Shown: positions 1 through 9,199 of the stretch, piece after piece
How positions within the stretch are numbered: the stretch's first letter is position 1
Layout: every line of letters begins with the position of its first letter
DNA from: an uncultured Rhodoblastus sp.
GTDB taxonomy: Bacteria; Pseudomonadota; Alphaproteobacteria; Rhizobiales; Beijerinckiaceae
Length of the DNA: 58,535 bases
Assembly (NCBI RefSeq): GCF_903903185.1
Contig: NZ_CAIUXT010000229.1
Coordinates: 1-58,535 of the forward strand
Direction: 5' to 3'
Notes under the pieces: generated by a model
What the model was told of the DNA's origin: nothing
The model's input: the letters and a program-made list of their open reading frames with translations, nothing else
The model's database searches: none
Made by a program: the position numbers and the translations under genes

Positions 1-237
1 GCGGGCGCGCCGGACTTGCTGCTGATCAGCCGCTTCGGCCGCGCCGAGGCGGAGAGCGGCGGCTTTTTGGCCGAAATCGGCGCGGCGGCCTGCGCCGAGA
101 CCCCGACCCTGATCGGCGTTCCGGCCAGGCGCGAGGCGGAATGGCGCAGCTTCGCCGGCGATTTCGCCGATGCGCTGCCCTTTTCGCTCGAAGCGCTGCT
201 GGCGTGGTGGGACGAGGTCGCGCCGGAAAGGCCGTAA
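1..237 (+). CDS. DUF2478-like protein, C-terminal fragment
   Basis: The reading frame is open from the first base of the window and ends at a TAA at 235-237, so only the last 78 residues are visible. The run LLLISRFGRAEAE, followed by a stretch ending in PTLIGVPARREAEW and FSLEALLAWWDE, resembles the C-terminal half of DUF2478 proteins (small P-loop-like proteins of unclear role, sometimes near metal-cofactor genes). This is family recall, not a search. The gene converges on phoB, with only four bases between the two stop codons. The upstream part lies outside the window. Confidence 0.55.
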   Translation, partial: AGAPDLLLISRFGRAEAESGGFLAEIGAAACAETPTLIGVPARREAEWRSFAGDFADALPFSLEALLAWWDEVAPERP

Positions 238-241
238 AGCC

Positions 242-985
242 TTATCCCCGCCCGAAAGTCTCGTCGAAAGCATAGCCGGAGCCGCGCACCGTGCGGATCG
301 GGTCTTCCTGCTCGTCCTGCGACAGCGCCTTGCGCAGGCGGCCGATATGGACATCGACGGTGCGTTCGTCGATCTCGGCGGAAAAGCCCCAGACGCTGTC
401 GAGCAATTGCGACCGCGCGAACACCCGGCCGGGCTTTTCCATCAGATATTCGAGCAGGCGGAATTCGGTCGGGCCGAGGTGGACGTCGCGGCCCGCGCGC
501 CGCACCCGGCGGGTTTCCCGGTCAAGCTCCAGATCGCCGGCGAGCAGCTTGACCGCCACGCGCTCCGGCCGCGCCCGGCGCAGCAGCGCCCGCACCCGGG
601 CCATCAGTTCGGGCACCGAAAAGGGCTTTACCACATAATCGTCGGCGCCGACCGACAGGCCGCGCACCCTTTCGCCTTCATCGCCGCGCGCCGTCAGCAT
701 GATCACCGGCAGGGTGCGGGTGATTTCGCGGGCGCGCAGGCGGCGGCAGATTTCGAGGCCCGACACGCCCGGCAGCATCCAGTCGAGAATGACCAGATCG
801 GGCGCCGCCTCTTCCAGCCGCAATTCGGCTTCGTCGCCGCGCTCGACCCGCTCGACGACATAGCCTTCGGCTTCAAGGTTGTAGGCGAGCATCAGCGACA
901 GCGCCGACTCGTCCTCGACAACCAGAATGCGGGGAGCGCCGCCCGGCGAGGCGGCGCCGACGACCGATGCGCGCGTTTCGTTCAT
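242..985 (-). CDS. phoB: Phosphate regulon response regulator PhoB
   Basis: OmpR/PhoB-type response regulator of 247 residues. The receiver domain (about residues 18-135) has the acidic pair VVEDE, the phospho-acceptor Asp68 in VILDWMLPG, the conserved Thr in MLTARGD and the Lys in VVKPFS. A winged-helix DNA-binding domain follows (about 145-240; LGPTEFRLLEYLM, then ERTVDVHIGRLRKAL and IRTVRGSGYAF). It activates Pho-box promoters under phosphate limitation after phosphorylation by PhoR. It is the last gene of the phoR-pstSCAB-phoU-phoB cluster, 52 bases after phoU. The N-terminal extension of about 17 residues is longer than in E. coli, so a slightly later start is possible. Confidence 0.95.
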   Translation of the reverse strand: MNETRASVVGAASPGGAPRILVVEDESALSLMLAYNLEAEGYVVERVERGDEAELRLEEAAPDLVILDWMLPGVSGLEICRRLRAREITRTLPVIMLTARGDEGERVRGLSVGADDYVVKPFSVPELMARVRALLRRARPERVAVKLLAGDLELDRETRRVRRAGRDVHLGPTEFRLLEYLMEKPGRVFARSQLLDSVWGFSAEIDERTVDVHIGRLRKALSQDEQEDPIRTVRGSGYAFDETFGRG

Positions 986-1037
986 GAATTCAGCAAGGCT
1001 CCCGATTTATTCCGGAACGACAGGCCGGCGACGGCTT

Positions 1038-1736
1038 TCACGGCGTGGAAGCGGAATCCAGCCCGCGCGGCCGCTCGACCGGCAGCGATTCCCCGGTGAC
1101 GATATAGACGACGGTCTCGGCGATATTGGTGGTGTGGTCGCCGACCCGTTCGAGGTTTTTCGAACAGAACAGCAGATGGGTGCAGAAGGTGATGTTGCGC
1201 GGATCTTCCATCATGAAGGTGAGCAGATCGCGAAACACCGAATCCTCCAGCGAGTCGAGTTCGGCGTCGCGTTTCCACACCGACTTGGCGCGTTCGGGAT
1301 CGCGCTGCGCATAGGCGTCGAGCACGTCGTTCAATTGCGTGGCGGCGACGTCGTGCATCGACCGCAGGCCGACCACGCTGCGGGGAATGCGCATTTCGCC
1401 GGCGATCAGGGCCGCCCGTTTGGCGATGTTCTTGGCGAGGTCGCCGACCCGCTCCAGATCGGCGGAAATGCGGATCGCGCCGACGATCTCGCGCAGGTCG
1501 ACCGCCAGAGGCTGCCGCTTGGCGATGGTGTGGACGGCGAATTCCTCGACCGTTCTTTGCAGCAGATCGAGGCGGGGATCGGAGGAAACGACCCGCTGCG
1601 CCAGCTCGACATTCATGCCGGCGAGCGCGTCCATGGCGTCGGCCAGCATTTTTTCCGCGATGCCGCCCATTTCCGCAATATAGCGGTCGAGCGTTTCCAG
1701 CTCGACATCGAAGGATTTGACCGTGTGTTCGACCAT
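1038..1736 (-). CDS. phoU: Phosphate transport system regulator PhoU
   Basis: Protein of 232 residues, the usual PhoU length, made of two repeats of a three-helix PhoU domain. Repeat 1 carries EMGGIAEKMLADAMDAL and repeat 2 carries the metal-binding pattern ERVGDLAKNIAK and later ERVGDHTTNIAE. PhoU mediates the signal between the Pst transporter and PhoR, keeping PhoB unphosphorylated when phosphate is plentiful. It lies 35 bases after pstB and 52 bases before phoB on the same strand. An AGGAA sequence precedes the ATG at a suitable distance. Confidence 0.96.
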   Translation of the reverse strand: MVEHTVKSFDVELETLDRYIAEMGGIAEKMLADAMDALAGMNVELAQRVVSSDPRLDLLQRTVEEFAVHTIAKRQPLAVDLREIVGAIRISADLERVGDLAKNIAKRAALIAGEMRIPRSVVGLRSMHDVAATQLNDVLDAYAQRDPERAKSVWKRDAELDSLEDSVFRDLLTFMMEDPRNITFCTHLLFCSKNLERVGDHTTNIAETVVYIVTGESLPVERPRGLDSASTP

Positions 1737-1771
1737 TTGAGCGATTCCTGTCTGGCCAGCGAATTCGGAGA

Positions 1772-2575
1772 TCAGCCGAAACGGCCCGTGATATAATCCT
1801 GGGTGCGGCGCTCGGTCGGCGCGGTGAACACCTTGTCGGTATCGCCGAATTCCACCAGTTCGCCCAGATACATGAAGGCGGTATATTGCGAGACGCGCAC
1901 CGCCTGCTGCATGTTGTGGGTGACGATGGCGATGGTATATTCGTTACGCAACTCGTCAATCAGTTCTTCCACCTTGGCGGTGGAGATCGGATCGAGCGCG
2001 GAACAGGGTTCGTCGAACAGAATGACTTCCGGCTGGATCGCCACGGTGCGGGCGATGCACAGGCGCTGCTGCTGGCCGCCGGAAAGGCTGAGCCCGCTGG
2101 CCTGCAGCTTGTCCTTGACTTCGCCCCAGATCGCCGCGCCGCGCAGGGCTTTTTCGACCCGCTCGTCCATTTCCGCCTTGCCCAGCTTCTCGTATAGGCG
2201 GACGCCGAAAGCGATGTTTTCGTAAATCGACATCGGGAAAGGCGTCGGCTTCTGGAACACCATGCCGACGCGGGCGCGCAGCCCGTTGACGTCGAGGCCG
2301 GGATCGAGAATGTTCTCGCCGTCGAGCAGAACTTCGCCCGCCGCGCGCTGGCCAGGATAAAGGTCGTACATGCGGTTGAAAACCCGCAACAGCGTCGACT
2401 TGCCGCAACCCGACGGGCCGATGAACGCCGTCGCCAGATTGGCGTAAAGCGGCACATTGACCGATTTGAGCGCCCGGTTGTCGCCATAGAAGAAATCGAG
2501 GTTCCGCACGGTCATTTTTTCGGGGAATTTTTCCAGCGACGCGGGCGCCTGTTGCGACGAAACTACATTGGTCAT
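1772..2575 (-). CDS. pstB: Phosphate ABC transporter ATP-binding protein PstB
   Basis: ATPase subunit of the high-affinity phosphate importer, 267 residues. Visible motifs are Walker [10 protein letters not shown], the Q-loop region [18 protein letters not shown], the ABC signature LSGGQQQR and Walker [14 protein letters not shown]. The frame stays open further upstream, but the start is placed at the ATG of MTNVVSSQQ because it overlaps the pstA stop codon by four bases (ATGA), the usual sign of translational coupling. The upstream part of the frame is antisense-free pstA sequence in another phase. It acts at the inner face of the membrane with PstC and PstA. Confidence 0.96.
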   Translation of the reverse strand: MTNVVSSQQAPASLEKFPEKMTVRNLDFFYGDNRALKSVNVPLYANLATAFIGPSGCGKSTLLRVFNRMYDLYPGQRAAGEVLLDGENILDPGLDVNGLRARVGMVFQKPTPFPMSIYENIAFGVRLYEKLGKAEMDERVEKALRGAAIWGEVKDKLQASGLSLSGGQQQRLCIARTVAIQPEVILFDEPCSALDPISTAKVEELIDELRNEYTIAIVTHNMQQAVRVSQYTAFMYLGELVEFGDTDKVFTAPTERRTQDYITGRFG

Positions 2576-3444
2576 TGGCTGGTCCTTTGCGCGCCGAGAA
2601 TTCGCGCCGTGATCGACAGGGCGAGAACCGCCAGGGTGATGAGCAAGGCGCCGACCCAGGCGAGTTGCTGCCATTCCTTGTAGGGCGACATCGCGAACTG
2701 GAAGATCACCACCGGCAGGCTGGCCATCGGCTTGTTGAGGTCCGTACTCCAGAACTGGTTGTTGAGCGCGGTGAACAACAGCGGCGCGGTTTCGCCGCTG
2801 ACGCGGGCCACCGCCAGCAACAGGCCGGTAATCAGTCCCGCCCGCGCCGCCTTGTAGGCGACGAAGCGGATTACCAGCCAACGCGGCAGGCCGAGCGCAG
2901 AGGCCGCCTCGCGCAGCGGGCCGGGCACCAGATTGAGCATGTCCTCGGTAGTGCGCACCACCACCGGCACGACCAGCAGCGCCAGCGCCAGCGATCCGGC
3001 GAGGGCCGAAAAATGCCCCAGCGGCACGACGGCGATTTCATAGACAAACAGACCGATGACGATCGAGGGCGCCGACAAGAGAATATCGTTGATGAAGCGC
3101 ACCACCAGGGTCAGTTTCGAACCATGGCCATATTCGGCCATGTAGGTGCCGGCGAACAGGCCGAGCGGCGCGCCGAGCAGCACGCCGAAAGACGTCATCA
3201 CCAGCGAGCCGAAAATGGCGTTGAGCAGGCCGCCGCTCGACCCGGGCGGCGGCGTCATCTGGGTGAAAACCGCCGGCGACAGGCTGGAAAAGCCGCTCCA
3301 CAACAGGGCGCCGAGGATCAGCGCCAAAGCGATCAGGCCGAGGGCGGCGGCGACGATGCACAGAACCATGATAATGCCGCTGCGCGTCTTGCGCGTGGCT
3401 TGCAGCCGGGCTGCCAGCGGCCTTGAGGATTGCACGGCGGCCAT
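2572..3444 (-). CDS. pstA: Phosphate ABC transporter permease PstA
   Basis: Inner-membrane permease of 290 residues with about six hydrophobic segments. The first is [19 protein letters not shown] at about residues 24-42. The cytoplasmic EAA loop that docks on the ATPase is visible as [12 protein letters not shown]. Other PstA-typical stretches are [12 protein letters not shown] and [13 protein letters not shown]. It forms the membrane channel with PstC. The start lies one base after the pstC stop codon and the end overlaps pstB by four bases, so pstC-pstA-pstB are translationally linked. Confidence 0.95.
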   Translation of the reverse strand: MAAVQSSRPLAARLQATRKTRSGIIMVLCIVAAALGLIALALILGALLWSGFSSLSPAVFTQMTPPPGSSGGLLNAIFGSLVMTSFGVLLGAPLGLFAGTYMAEYGHGSKLTLVVRFINDILLSAPSIVIGLFVYEIAVVPLGHFSALAGSLALALLVVPVVVRTTEDMLNLVPGPLREAASALGLPRWLVIRFVAYKAARAGLITGLLLAVARVSGETAPLLFTALNNQFWSTDLNKPMASLPVVIFQFAMSPYKEWQQLAWVGALLITLAVLALSITARILGAQRTSQ

Positions 3445-3445
3445 A

Positions 3446-4441
3446 TCAGCGCGCTCCCTTTTGCTCGATGCGCATCAGCAGAAGCCGCGAAACCGACAAC
3501 ACGATGAAGGTGATGACGAACAGCACAAGACCGAGCGCAACCAGCGATGAGGTGTAGAGCTTGCCGTCGGCCTCGGTGAATTCATTGGCGATGGTCGCGG
3601 AAATGGTGGTGCCCGGACCCAGAATCGACGGCATGATCTTGTGGGCGTTGCCGATGACGAAAGTGACCGCCATGGTCTCGCCGAGCGCGCGGCCGAGCGC
3701 CAGCATGATGCCGCCGACCAATCCGACGCCGGTATAGGGCGCGACGATGCGGCGCACGACTTCCCAGCGCGTGCAGCCAATGCCGAAGGCCGCTTCCTTG
3801 AGCACCGGCGGCACGGTGTTGAAGACGTCGCGGGAAATCGAACTGATCAGCGGCAAGATCATGATCGCCAGGATCAGGCCCGCCGTCGCTATGCCTATGC
3901 CATAGGGCGGGCCGGAGAATATCTGGTTGAGATAGGGGACATTGGCGAAGGCGGCGATGATCGCCGGCTGGACGTGTTCCTGCAGGAACGGCGCGAGGAT
4001 GAACATGCCCCAGATGCCGTAGATGATCGAGGGAATGCCGGCGAGCAATTCGACGGCGATGCCGATCGGACGGCGCAGCGCATAGGGGCAGAGTTCGGTC
4101 AGAAACACGGCGATGCCGAGGCCGATCGGCACCGCGATCGCCAAGGCGATGAAAGACGTGACCAATGTGCCGTAGATGGCCGGGGCCGCGCCAAAATTCT
4201 CCGTTACCGGATTCCACGCCGAGGAAGTGAGAAAGCCGAAGCCGAACTGGCGCAAAGCCGGCGCCGCGCCTTCGACCAATGAGACAATCACGCCGCCGAG
4301 CAGCAGCAGGACGGTGACGGCGCAGGTCTGAGTGACGATACGGAATGACTTGTCGCCAAGGGCGAAACCGCGCAGCACCCTGTCGCGCAAATCGTCTCGC
4401 GGCGCTGGCTTGGCGTCCGTGCTCAAAAGCGCCTCCGTCAT
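3446..4441 (-). CDS. pstC: Phosphate ABC transporter permease PstC
   Basis: Second permease subunit, 331 residues, with a cytoplasmic N-terminus of about 35 residues and six or more membrane segments. PstC features include [32 protein letters not shown] and the EAA loop [18 protein letters not shown]. Pfam-type binding-protein-dependent permease fold. It is separated from pstS by 106 bases containing an imperfect hairpin, which may lower pstC expression relative to the abundant periplasmic PstS. It is immediately followed by pstA. Confidence 0.95.
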   Translation of the reverse strand: MTEALLSTDAKPAPRDDLRDRVLRGFALGDKSFRIVTQTCAVTVLLLLGGVIVSLVEGAAPALRQFGFGFLTSSAWNPVTENFGAAPAIYGTLVTSFIALAIAVPIGLGIAVFLTELCPYALRRPIGIAVELLAGIPSIIYGIWGMFILAPFLQEHVQPAIIAAFANVPYLNQIFSGPPYGIGIATAGLILAIMILPLISSISRDVFNTVPPVLKEAAFGIGCTRWEVVRRIVAPYTGVGLVGGIMLALGRALGETMAVTFVIGNAHKIMPSILGPGTTISATIANEFTEADGKLYTSSLVALGLVLFVITFIVLSVSRLLLMRIEQKGAR

Positions 4442-4498
4442 CGATCAGACCCCGAGGTTAGAACCGGAACGGGGAAAACGTCCCGTTCGTTAAGTCGA

Positions 4499-4529
4499 AA
4501 CCCCGATCCGATCAAGTCGGACCGGGGCT
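4499..4529 (-). terminator. Imperfect hairpin between pstS and pstC (possible attenuator)
   Basis: Arms CCCCGGTCCGA and TCGGATCGGGG (minus strand) pair over 11 bp with one G-T position and a five-base loop. Only three T residues follow, so it is a weak terminator. It could give partial termination after pstS or protect the pstS mRNA 3' end, as known for binding-protein genes that must be expressed in excess over their permeases. That role is inferred. Confidence 0.5.
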
Positions 4530-4547
4530 TTTGACGCGCAGGATCGA

Positions 4548-5594
4548 TCAATTGCCCAGATAGACGGCCTTGCCGTCGGCGGCCTTGATGTCGGCGGCCC
4601 AGGTCTTCTTGATCAGGCCGACAACCTTGTCGGGCATCGGGATATAGTCGAGCGCCTCGGCTTCCTTGTCGCCCTTGGCGAAGGCCCAGGAGAAGAACTT
4701 CAGCGCGTCGCCCGTCGCCGCCGCATCGACCGGCTGCTTCTGAACCAGAATGAACGTGGCGGCGGTGATCGGCCAGGAGGCGGCGCCCGGTTCATTGGTC
4801 AGGATCTGGTAATAACCGGGGGAATTGGCCCAGTCGGCGTTGGCGGCGGCCGCCTGGAAGGCCTCCTTGGTCGGCGCGACGGTCTTGCCCTCCTTGTTGA
4901 TCAGCTTGGTGTGGGTCATCTTGTTCTGCTTGGCATAGGCATATTCGACATAGCCGATCGAGCCCCTGGTGTTGGCGACCGTATTCGCGACGCCCTCATT
5001 GCCTTTGGCCGCGAGGCCGGTCGGCCATTCCACCGCCGCCGCCGATCCGACCTTGGTTTTCCAGTCTTCGGAAACCTTCGCGAGATAATCGGTGAAGTTG
5101 AAGGTCGTGCCGGAACCGTCCGAACGATGCACGACCAGAATGGCCGTTTCGGGCAACTTGACAGAGGGGTTGAGCTTTACGAGGGCCGGATCGTTCCAGG
5201 TCTTGACTTCGCCGAGGAAGATTCTGGCCAGCGTCGGGCCGTCGAGGACCAGATCGCCGGCGGCGACGCCGTCGAGATTGACGACCGGCACGATGCCTCC
5301 CATCACCTGCGGCCATTGCACCAGGCCGGATTTTTCAAGGTCGTCGGCCTTGAGCGGCGCGTCGGTGGCGCCGAAGGTCACGGTATTGGCCTTGATCTGC
5401 TTGATGCCGCCGCCCGAGCCGATCGACTGGTAGTTGAGGCCGAGGCCGGTTTCCTTCTTGTAGGAATCCGCCCATTTGGCATAGATCGGATAGGGGAAAG
5501 TGGCGCCGGCGCCAGAAATATCGGCGGCGATGGCGGCCGAGCCGACGCCGACGAGAGCCGCCACAAGGGCGGAGCGCAAAAGAATTTTCGACAT
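4548..5594 (-). CDS. pstS: Phosphate ABC transporter substrate-binding protein PstS
   Basis: Periplasmic phosphate-binding protein, 348 residues. A signal peptide ([19 protein letters not shown]) ends near residue 23, before ADISGAG. PstS ligand motifs are present: [35 protein letters not shown] and [15 protein letters not shown]. The frame is open upstream, but the start is set at the ATG of MSKILLRS, because it begins the signal peptide and has AGAAGAGG seven bases before it. A Pho box lies about 130 bases upstream, so this gene probably heads its own PhoB-activated transcript inside the cluster. Confidence 0.97.
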   Translation of the reverse strand: MSKILLRSALVAALVGVGSAAIAADISGAGATFPYPIYAKWADSYKKETGLGLNYQSIGSGGGIKQIKANTVTFGATDAPLKADDLEKSGLVQWPQVMGGIVPVVNLDGVAAGDLVLDGPTLARIFLGEVKTWNDPALVKLNPSVKLPETAILVVHRSDGSGTTFNFTDYLAKVSEDWKTKVGSAAAVEWPTGLAAKGNEGVANTVANTRGSIGYVEYAYAKQNKMTHTKLINKEGKTVAPTKEAFQAAAANADWANSPGYYQILTNEPGAASWPITAATFILVQKQPVDAAATGDALKFFSWAFAKGDKEAEALDYIPMPDKVVGLIKKTWAADIKAADGKAVYLGN

Positions 5595-5724
5595 GCCGGA
5601 CCTCTTCTGAGGTTGAGAGGATCGCCCGTGCTCCGCCCGCAAGCGAAGACCGGCGAATGCGCTGGGGCGTCGCGCCGCAGCCTGGATGCGCTTTGAGCGC
5701 TGCCATCGTTTACGACGCACGGAT

Positions 5725-5742
5725 GACGGTTGCGTGACAGCC
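5725..5742 (-). promoter_or_regulatory. Pho box upstream of pstS
   Basis: The minus strand reads CTGTCAC GCAA CCGTCAT, two seven-base half sites spaced by four bases, matching the PhoB consensus CTGTCAT-N4-CTGTCAT at 12 of 14 positions. It lies in the 206-base gap between phoR and pstS and points toward pstS. PhoB binding here would activate pstSCAB-phoU-phoB under phosphate limitation. Confidence 0.8.
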
Positions 5743-5800
5743 GCCGTCCGCTTTTCGCATGCGGCCGCCGGCAGCCTTCTTTGAAAAGGCGCTGCCCGCT

Positions 5801-6850
5801 TCACGGTTCATAAAGCGGCGCCATGGCCGAAAAAGTCGCGCCGCGCCCCGGTTCCGAACTTATTTCGAGGCGGCCGCGATGACGGGCGAGAATATGCTTG
5901 ACGAGCGCCAGACCGAGGCCGGTGCCGCCCTTGGCGCGGCTCTGGCCGACATCGACGCGGTAGAAGCGCTCGGTCAGGCGCGGTATATTCTCCGGCGCTA
6001 TGCCCGGCCCTTCGTCGTGCACTTCGAGCACGCCAAAGGCGCCGCGCGGCGCCACGCGAATCCAGACCCGCCGCGCCTCCTCGCCGCGCTCCGGGGCGCT
6101 ATATTTGATGGCGTTCTCGATCAGGTTTTCCGCCACTCGCACCAATTCGTCGCGGTCGCCGCGCACCAGCGCCGGTTCGGTGTCGATCTCCAGCACGAGC
6201 CGATTATCCTGCGCGAGCGGCGCCAGCGCGTCGCGCACGTGGCGCGCCAGACCCGCGAGATCGACGGCGGCGCGCGGACGCAGGTGCAGGGTCTGCTCGA
6301 TCCGGGACAGCGACAGAAGATCGTCGACCAGCCGCGCCATGCGGCGGGCCTGTTCCAACATGATGCCGAGGAAGCGCTCCCGCGCCTCAAAATCGTTGCG
6401 CGCCGGCCCCTGCAAGGTTTCGATAAATCCGAGCAGCGAGGCCAGCGGCGTGCGCAATTCGTGGCTGGCGTTGGCGACGAAATCGACCCGCGTCTGTTCA
6501 AGGCGCCGCGATTCGGTGGCGTCATGCAGGGTCAGGGCGACAAAGCGCGCCTCTTGCGCATGAAAGGCGGCGACATGAATCTGGAACAGCCGTTCGACCG
6601 GCACGCGATCGAGCCAGGAAATATTTTCCGCCTGCCCGGTATGCAGCACCCGCGCAATGGCGTCGTGCAGATCGACCGCGCGCAGGCTGGTCGTCAGCGG
6701 CGCCTGCGGGCGCAGATGCGGAAACAAGGCCCAGGCCGGCGCGTTGGCCGCGACGAGCCTTACCGTGTCGCTGACCACCAGCACCGGTTCGGGCATGGCC
6801 TCGATCAGACCGGACAACAGCGCGCCGGCGACTTCGATGGCCTCGTTCAT
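5801..6850 (-). CDS. phoR: Phosphate regulon sensor histidine kinase PhoR
   Basis: Histidine kinase of 349 residues. Residues 1-115 form a PAS-like domain ([21 protein letters not shown]). The HisKA H-box [15 protein letters not shown] contains His130. The HATPase domain has the N-box [12 protein letters not shown]1 DEGPGI, F-box ERFYRV and G2 [13 protein letters not shown]. No hydrophobic segment long enough to span the membrane is visible, unlike E. coli PhoR, so it is predicted to be cytosolic or peripheral and may rely on PhoU/PstB contact. It starts 17 bases after the YbhN-like gene and precedes pstS on the same strand. Confidence 0.93.
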   Translation of the reverse strand: MNEAIEVAGALLSGLIEAMPEPVLVVSDTVRLVAANAPAWALFPHLRPQAPLTTSLRAVDLHDAIARVLHTGQAENISWLDRVPVERLFQIHVAAFHAQEARFVALTLHDATESRRLEQTRVDFVANASHELRTPLASLLGFIETLQGPARNDFEARERFLGIMLEQARRMARLVDDLLSLSRIEQTLHLRPRAAVDLAGLARHVRDALAPLAQDNRLVLEIDTEPALVRGDRDELVRVAENLIENAIKYSAPERGEEARRVWIRVAPRGAFGVLEVHDEGPGIAPENIPRLTERFYRVDVGQSRAKGGTGLGLALVKHILARHRGRLEISSEPGRGATFSAMAPLYEP

Positions 6851-6867
6851 GCCAAGCCAATCCCTGT

Positions 6868-7950
6868 TCAGGCGTCCTTGTCCCGCTCCGCCTGCGCCCG
6901 GTTCATGGTTTCACGCAAGGCGTCCCAGCGGCGCCCGCCTTCGTTGGCGCCAAGCAGCGCAAGAGCCAATACGAAAGGGATGACATAATAAAGAATGCGA
7001 AACATCAAAAGGGAGGCGAGCAGCGCCTCCTGCGAAGGCGACGGAAGCACTTTCAGCATGGTCGCCTCGAAAACCCCGATCCCGCCCGGCGCATGGCTGA
7101 CGATGCCAAGCAGGCTGGCGAAGACATAGACGGAGGCGAAGGTGAAGAAATCTACCCCGGCATGGCTTGGCAGCAGCATATAAAGCGCGCCGGCGGCGCA
7201 GCAAAGGTCCATCACCCCGAGGCCCATCTGGCCGAGCGTCAAGCCGAGGCCCGGCAATTCCAGGTTCAGCCCCTGCCAGCGGGCGCGGCGCGGCCGCGCC
7301 GAAACCCAGGCCAGATAGACTAAAATCGCCGCCAGAACGCCAACGCCGATCAGCCGGTTCCAATTGACCGCGAGATGGTTGATCTCGGAAAGCGGCTCCG
7401 CCTCGATCAGCAGTCCCAGGCCGATCACCACCGCCATGCCGAGCCAGAAGGTCACGCCGGCGACCACCGTAAGGCTGGCGATCTTTCCCGGCCGCACGCC
7501 GGCGCGCGAATAGATCCAGTAGCGCACCGTGCCGCCGGTGAAGATCGGAAAGCCCAGGGTGAAGGACACCGCATAGGAGGCGAAGGAGCCGAGCGCCGTG
7601 GTGCGATAGGGCACGTGCAGCTTTAGCTGGTAAAGGGCAAGAGCGTCGTAACCCGTCAGGATCAGATAGGACATGGCGGTGAAAGCCAGGCCGAGCACGA
7701 TCTGGCGCGACGAGGTGGCGGCGAAGGCGGCGCGCAATTCGCCGATATCGAGGCTGGCGATGGTGCGGCTGAGCACGAAAATCGCCACGCCGACCACGAG
7801 CAGGCTGATCGCCGCACCGATTCGCGTCCAGAGTTTGCGCTTTTTCGCCGCCGCATCGCCAGCCTGCCGGCGGGGAGAACGGATGGATTGCGTCGGCGCC
7901 GGTTCCGGCGCCTCGACGGCATCCTCGCTATCACTCCCCATACGTTCCAT
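6868..7950 (-). CDS. YbhN/UPF0104-family membrane protein (lysylphosphatidylglycerol synthase TM-like)
   Basis: Integral membrane protein of 360 residues with about eight hydrophobic segments after a polar N-terminus of about 55 residues. The stretches TGYDALALYQLKLHVPY, ASYAVSFTLGFPIFTGGTVRYWIYSR and SHAPGGIGVFEATML are typical of the flippase-like N-terminal region of MprF and the UPF0104 family. There is no synthase domain, so it is not expected to make lysyl-lipids. Start chosen at ATG 7950 (MERMGSDSE); an upstream TTG at 8025 is also open but gives an unlikely basic leader. It lies 17 bases upstream of phoR and may be cotranscribed with it. Confidence 0.8.
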   Translation of the reverse strand: MERMGSDSEDAVEAPEPAPTQSIRSPRRQAGDAAAKKRKLWTRIGAAISLLVVGVAIFVLSRTIASLDIGELRAAFAATSSRQIVLGLAFTAMSYLILTGYDALALYQLKLHVPYRTTALGSFASYAVSFTLGFPIFTGGTVRYWIYSRAGVRPGKIASLTVVAGVTFWLGMAVVIGLGLLIEAEPLSEINHLAVNWNRLIGVGVLAAILVYLAWVSARPRRARWQGLNLELPGLGLTLGQMGLGVMDLCCAAGALYMLLPSHAGVDFFTFASVYVFASLLGIVSHAPGGIGVFEATMLKVLPSPSQEALLASLLMFRILYYVIPFVLALALLGANEGGRRWDALRETMNRAQAERDKDA

Positions 7951-8101
7951 CGCTGACGCTACCACCAGGCCGGCGAACAGCCGGACGCTCACGGCTCCTT
8001 TACGGCGCCGCCCCTTTTTGGGCAAGTCGTCGTTCTTTCGACAATTCGTCCTTCTGTCGGGAAATTAGGCCTTTTTATGGGAAAGCATCGCCTCGAAGGA
8101 C

Positions 8102-8135
8102 AAAAAAAGCGGGCGCGGGTTATCCCCGCGCCCGC
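8102..8135 (-). terminator. Intrinsic terminator after the ferredoxin-ferritin gene
   Basis: On the minus strand an 11-bp perfect stem, GCGGGCGCGGG with CCCGCGCCCGC and a five-base loop, is followed by seven T residues. It lies 24 bases after the stop codon and separates this gene from the YbhN-phoR-pst cluster. Confidence 0.88.
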
Positions 8136-8158
8136 CTCGCCCTCCCTTGTTCGTGAAA

Positions 8159-9055
8159 TCAGACGGCGTGCTTGGCCGACAGCCATTCCTCGCGCGCGAT
8201 CCAGGCTTCGAGGATTTTCACATGCTCGGCCTCTTCCTTGACGAATTCCTTGGCCATCTCCACGATCTCATCGTTTTTCGAGGTGCCGGCGACGCTGTAA
8301 TAGAATTCATAGCCGCGCTTCTCGCCGACCAGCGCCGCACGCAGCGCGTCGAGACGCGAAATATCGGCGTCGCTGGCGTAAAGCGAGGTGCGCTCCGGCG
8401 TGGCGTGTTCCGGCCAGACATAGTCCGGCGGGATCTGCGCGGTCAGGTCGAGGTCCTTGGCGCGCGTCTTGGCTTCCTTGAGGTGCAGGCGCGAATAGCC
8501 GGCGAGCTGGCGGAACAATTTGCCGACTTCGCCGTTGCCACAAGCCTCCATGCCGGCGGCGAGGCCGTCGAAATGGATCGCGGCGTCCTCTTCGACCTTG
8601 ATCGCATGGGCGAGGAAGTCATCGACCGATTTGAGCTCAAGCCCGCCCTTGAACACTTTGGCGGCGCTCGAGAGATGCGGCGGCTGCGCCGGCACGGTCT
8701 CGTCGCCGACGAACGACACCTGAATGTCCTCGTTACGCACGAAACACTGGCAGGCCAGCCGATAACGCGGCGGAATGTCGTTGACCTCGGCCTGGACGAT
8801 TTCCTCCTTTGTGATTTTGCCGAGCTGGCGCAGGGCTTCCTTTTCCTTTTCGGTCAGCGCGATGCCATAGGGGCGCTTGTCGCTGAGCGTCTTGACCTCA
8901 ACCAGGCAGGAGCCGCATTCGCCATCCTGGCAGTCGAACGGGATCGGAATCTTGTTGGCCTTGGCCACCGCGAGGATGGTGCCACGATCGCCGGCGACCG
9001 CATAAACCGTCACGTCGCGTGACAGGGAAGGCGAGGTAAACGTAATATTAGCCAT
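8159..9055 (-). CDS. 2Fe-2S ferredoxin / ferritin-like diiron fusion protein
   Basis: 298 residues in two domains. Residues 1-115 are a plant/adrenodoxin-type 2Fe-2S ferredoxin with cluster cysteines C42, C47 and C50 (FDCQDGECGSC) and C102 (LACQCFV). After a linker, residues about 142-290 are a rubrerythrin/ferritin-like four-helix bundle with likely diiron ligands in KVEEDAA, SRLHLKEA (His191), GEKRGYEFYY and KEEAEHVK (Glu274/His278). Start at ATG 9055 with GGGAG upstream. A sigma-54 promoter precedes it, suggesting control with nitrogen-fixation or other RpoN genes. Electron delivery from the ferredoxin to the diiron site is an inference. A solo homologue of the second domain lies at 50178-50654. 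Confidence 0.85.
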   Translation of the reverse strand: MANITFTSPSLSRDVTVYAVAGDRGTILAVAKANKIPIPFDCQDGECGSCLVEVKTLSDKRPYGIALTEKEKEALRQLGKITKEEIVQAEVNDIPPRYRLACQCFVRNEDIQVSFVGDETVPAQPPHLSSAAKVFKGGLELKSVDDFLAHAIKVEEDAAIHFDGLAAGMEACGNGEVGKLFRQLAGYSRLHLKEAKTRAKDLDLTAQIPPDYVWPEHATPERTSLYASDADISRLDALRAALVGEKRGYEFYYSVAGTSKNDEIVEMAKEFVKEEAEHVKILEAWIAREEWLSAKHAV

Positions 9056-9107
9056 TGGAATTGCTCCCGGAACAGGTTGAAGCCGCTTTTGCTCCCGGCG
9101 CTCCGGC

Positions 9108-9123
9108 AGCAAGAGCCGTGCCC
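9108..9123 (-). promoter_or_regulatory. Sigma-54 (-24/-12) promoter for the ferredoxin-ferritin gene
   Basis: The minus strand reads GGGCACG GCTC TTGCT, against the RpoN consensus TGGCACG-N4-TTGCW. The GG and GC dinucleotides are separated by exactly ten bases. Transcription would begin about 40 bases before the ATG. A degenerate TGT-N10-GCA at 9186-9201 (one mismatch from the NifA site TGT-N10-ACA) lies about 95 bases upstream of the predicted start point. Confidence 0.75.
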
Positions 9124-9199
9124 GAATAAAATTATTTAAAAACAAAGAATTAATGTGAGCGCCGGCTTGGCCGAACCAAACAATTTGTTGCGGCCGGCG

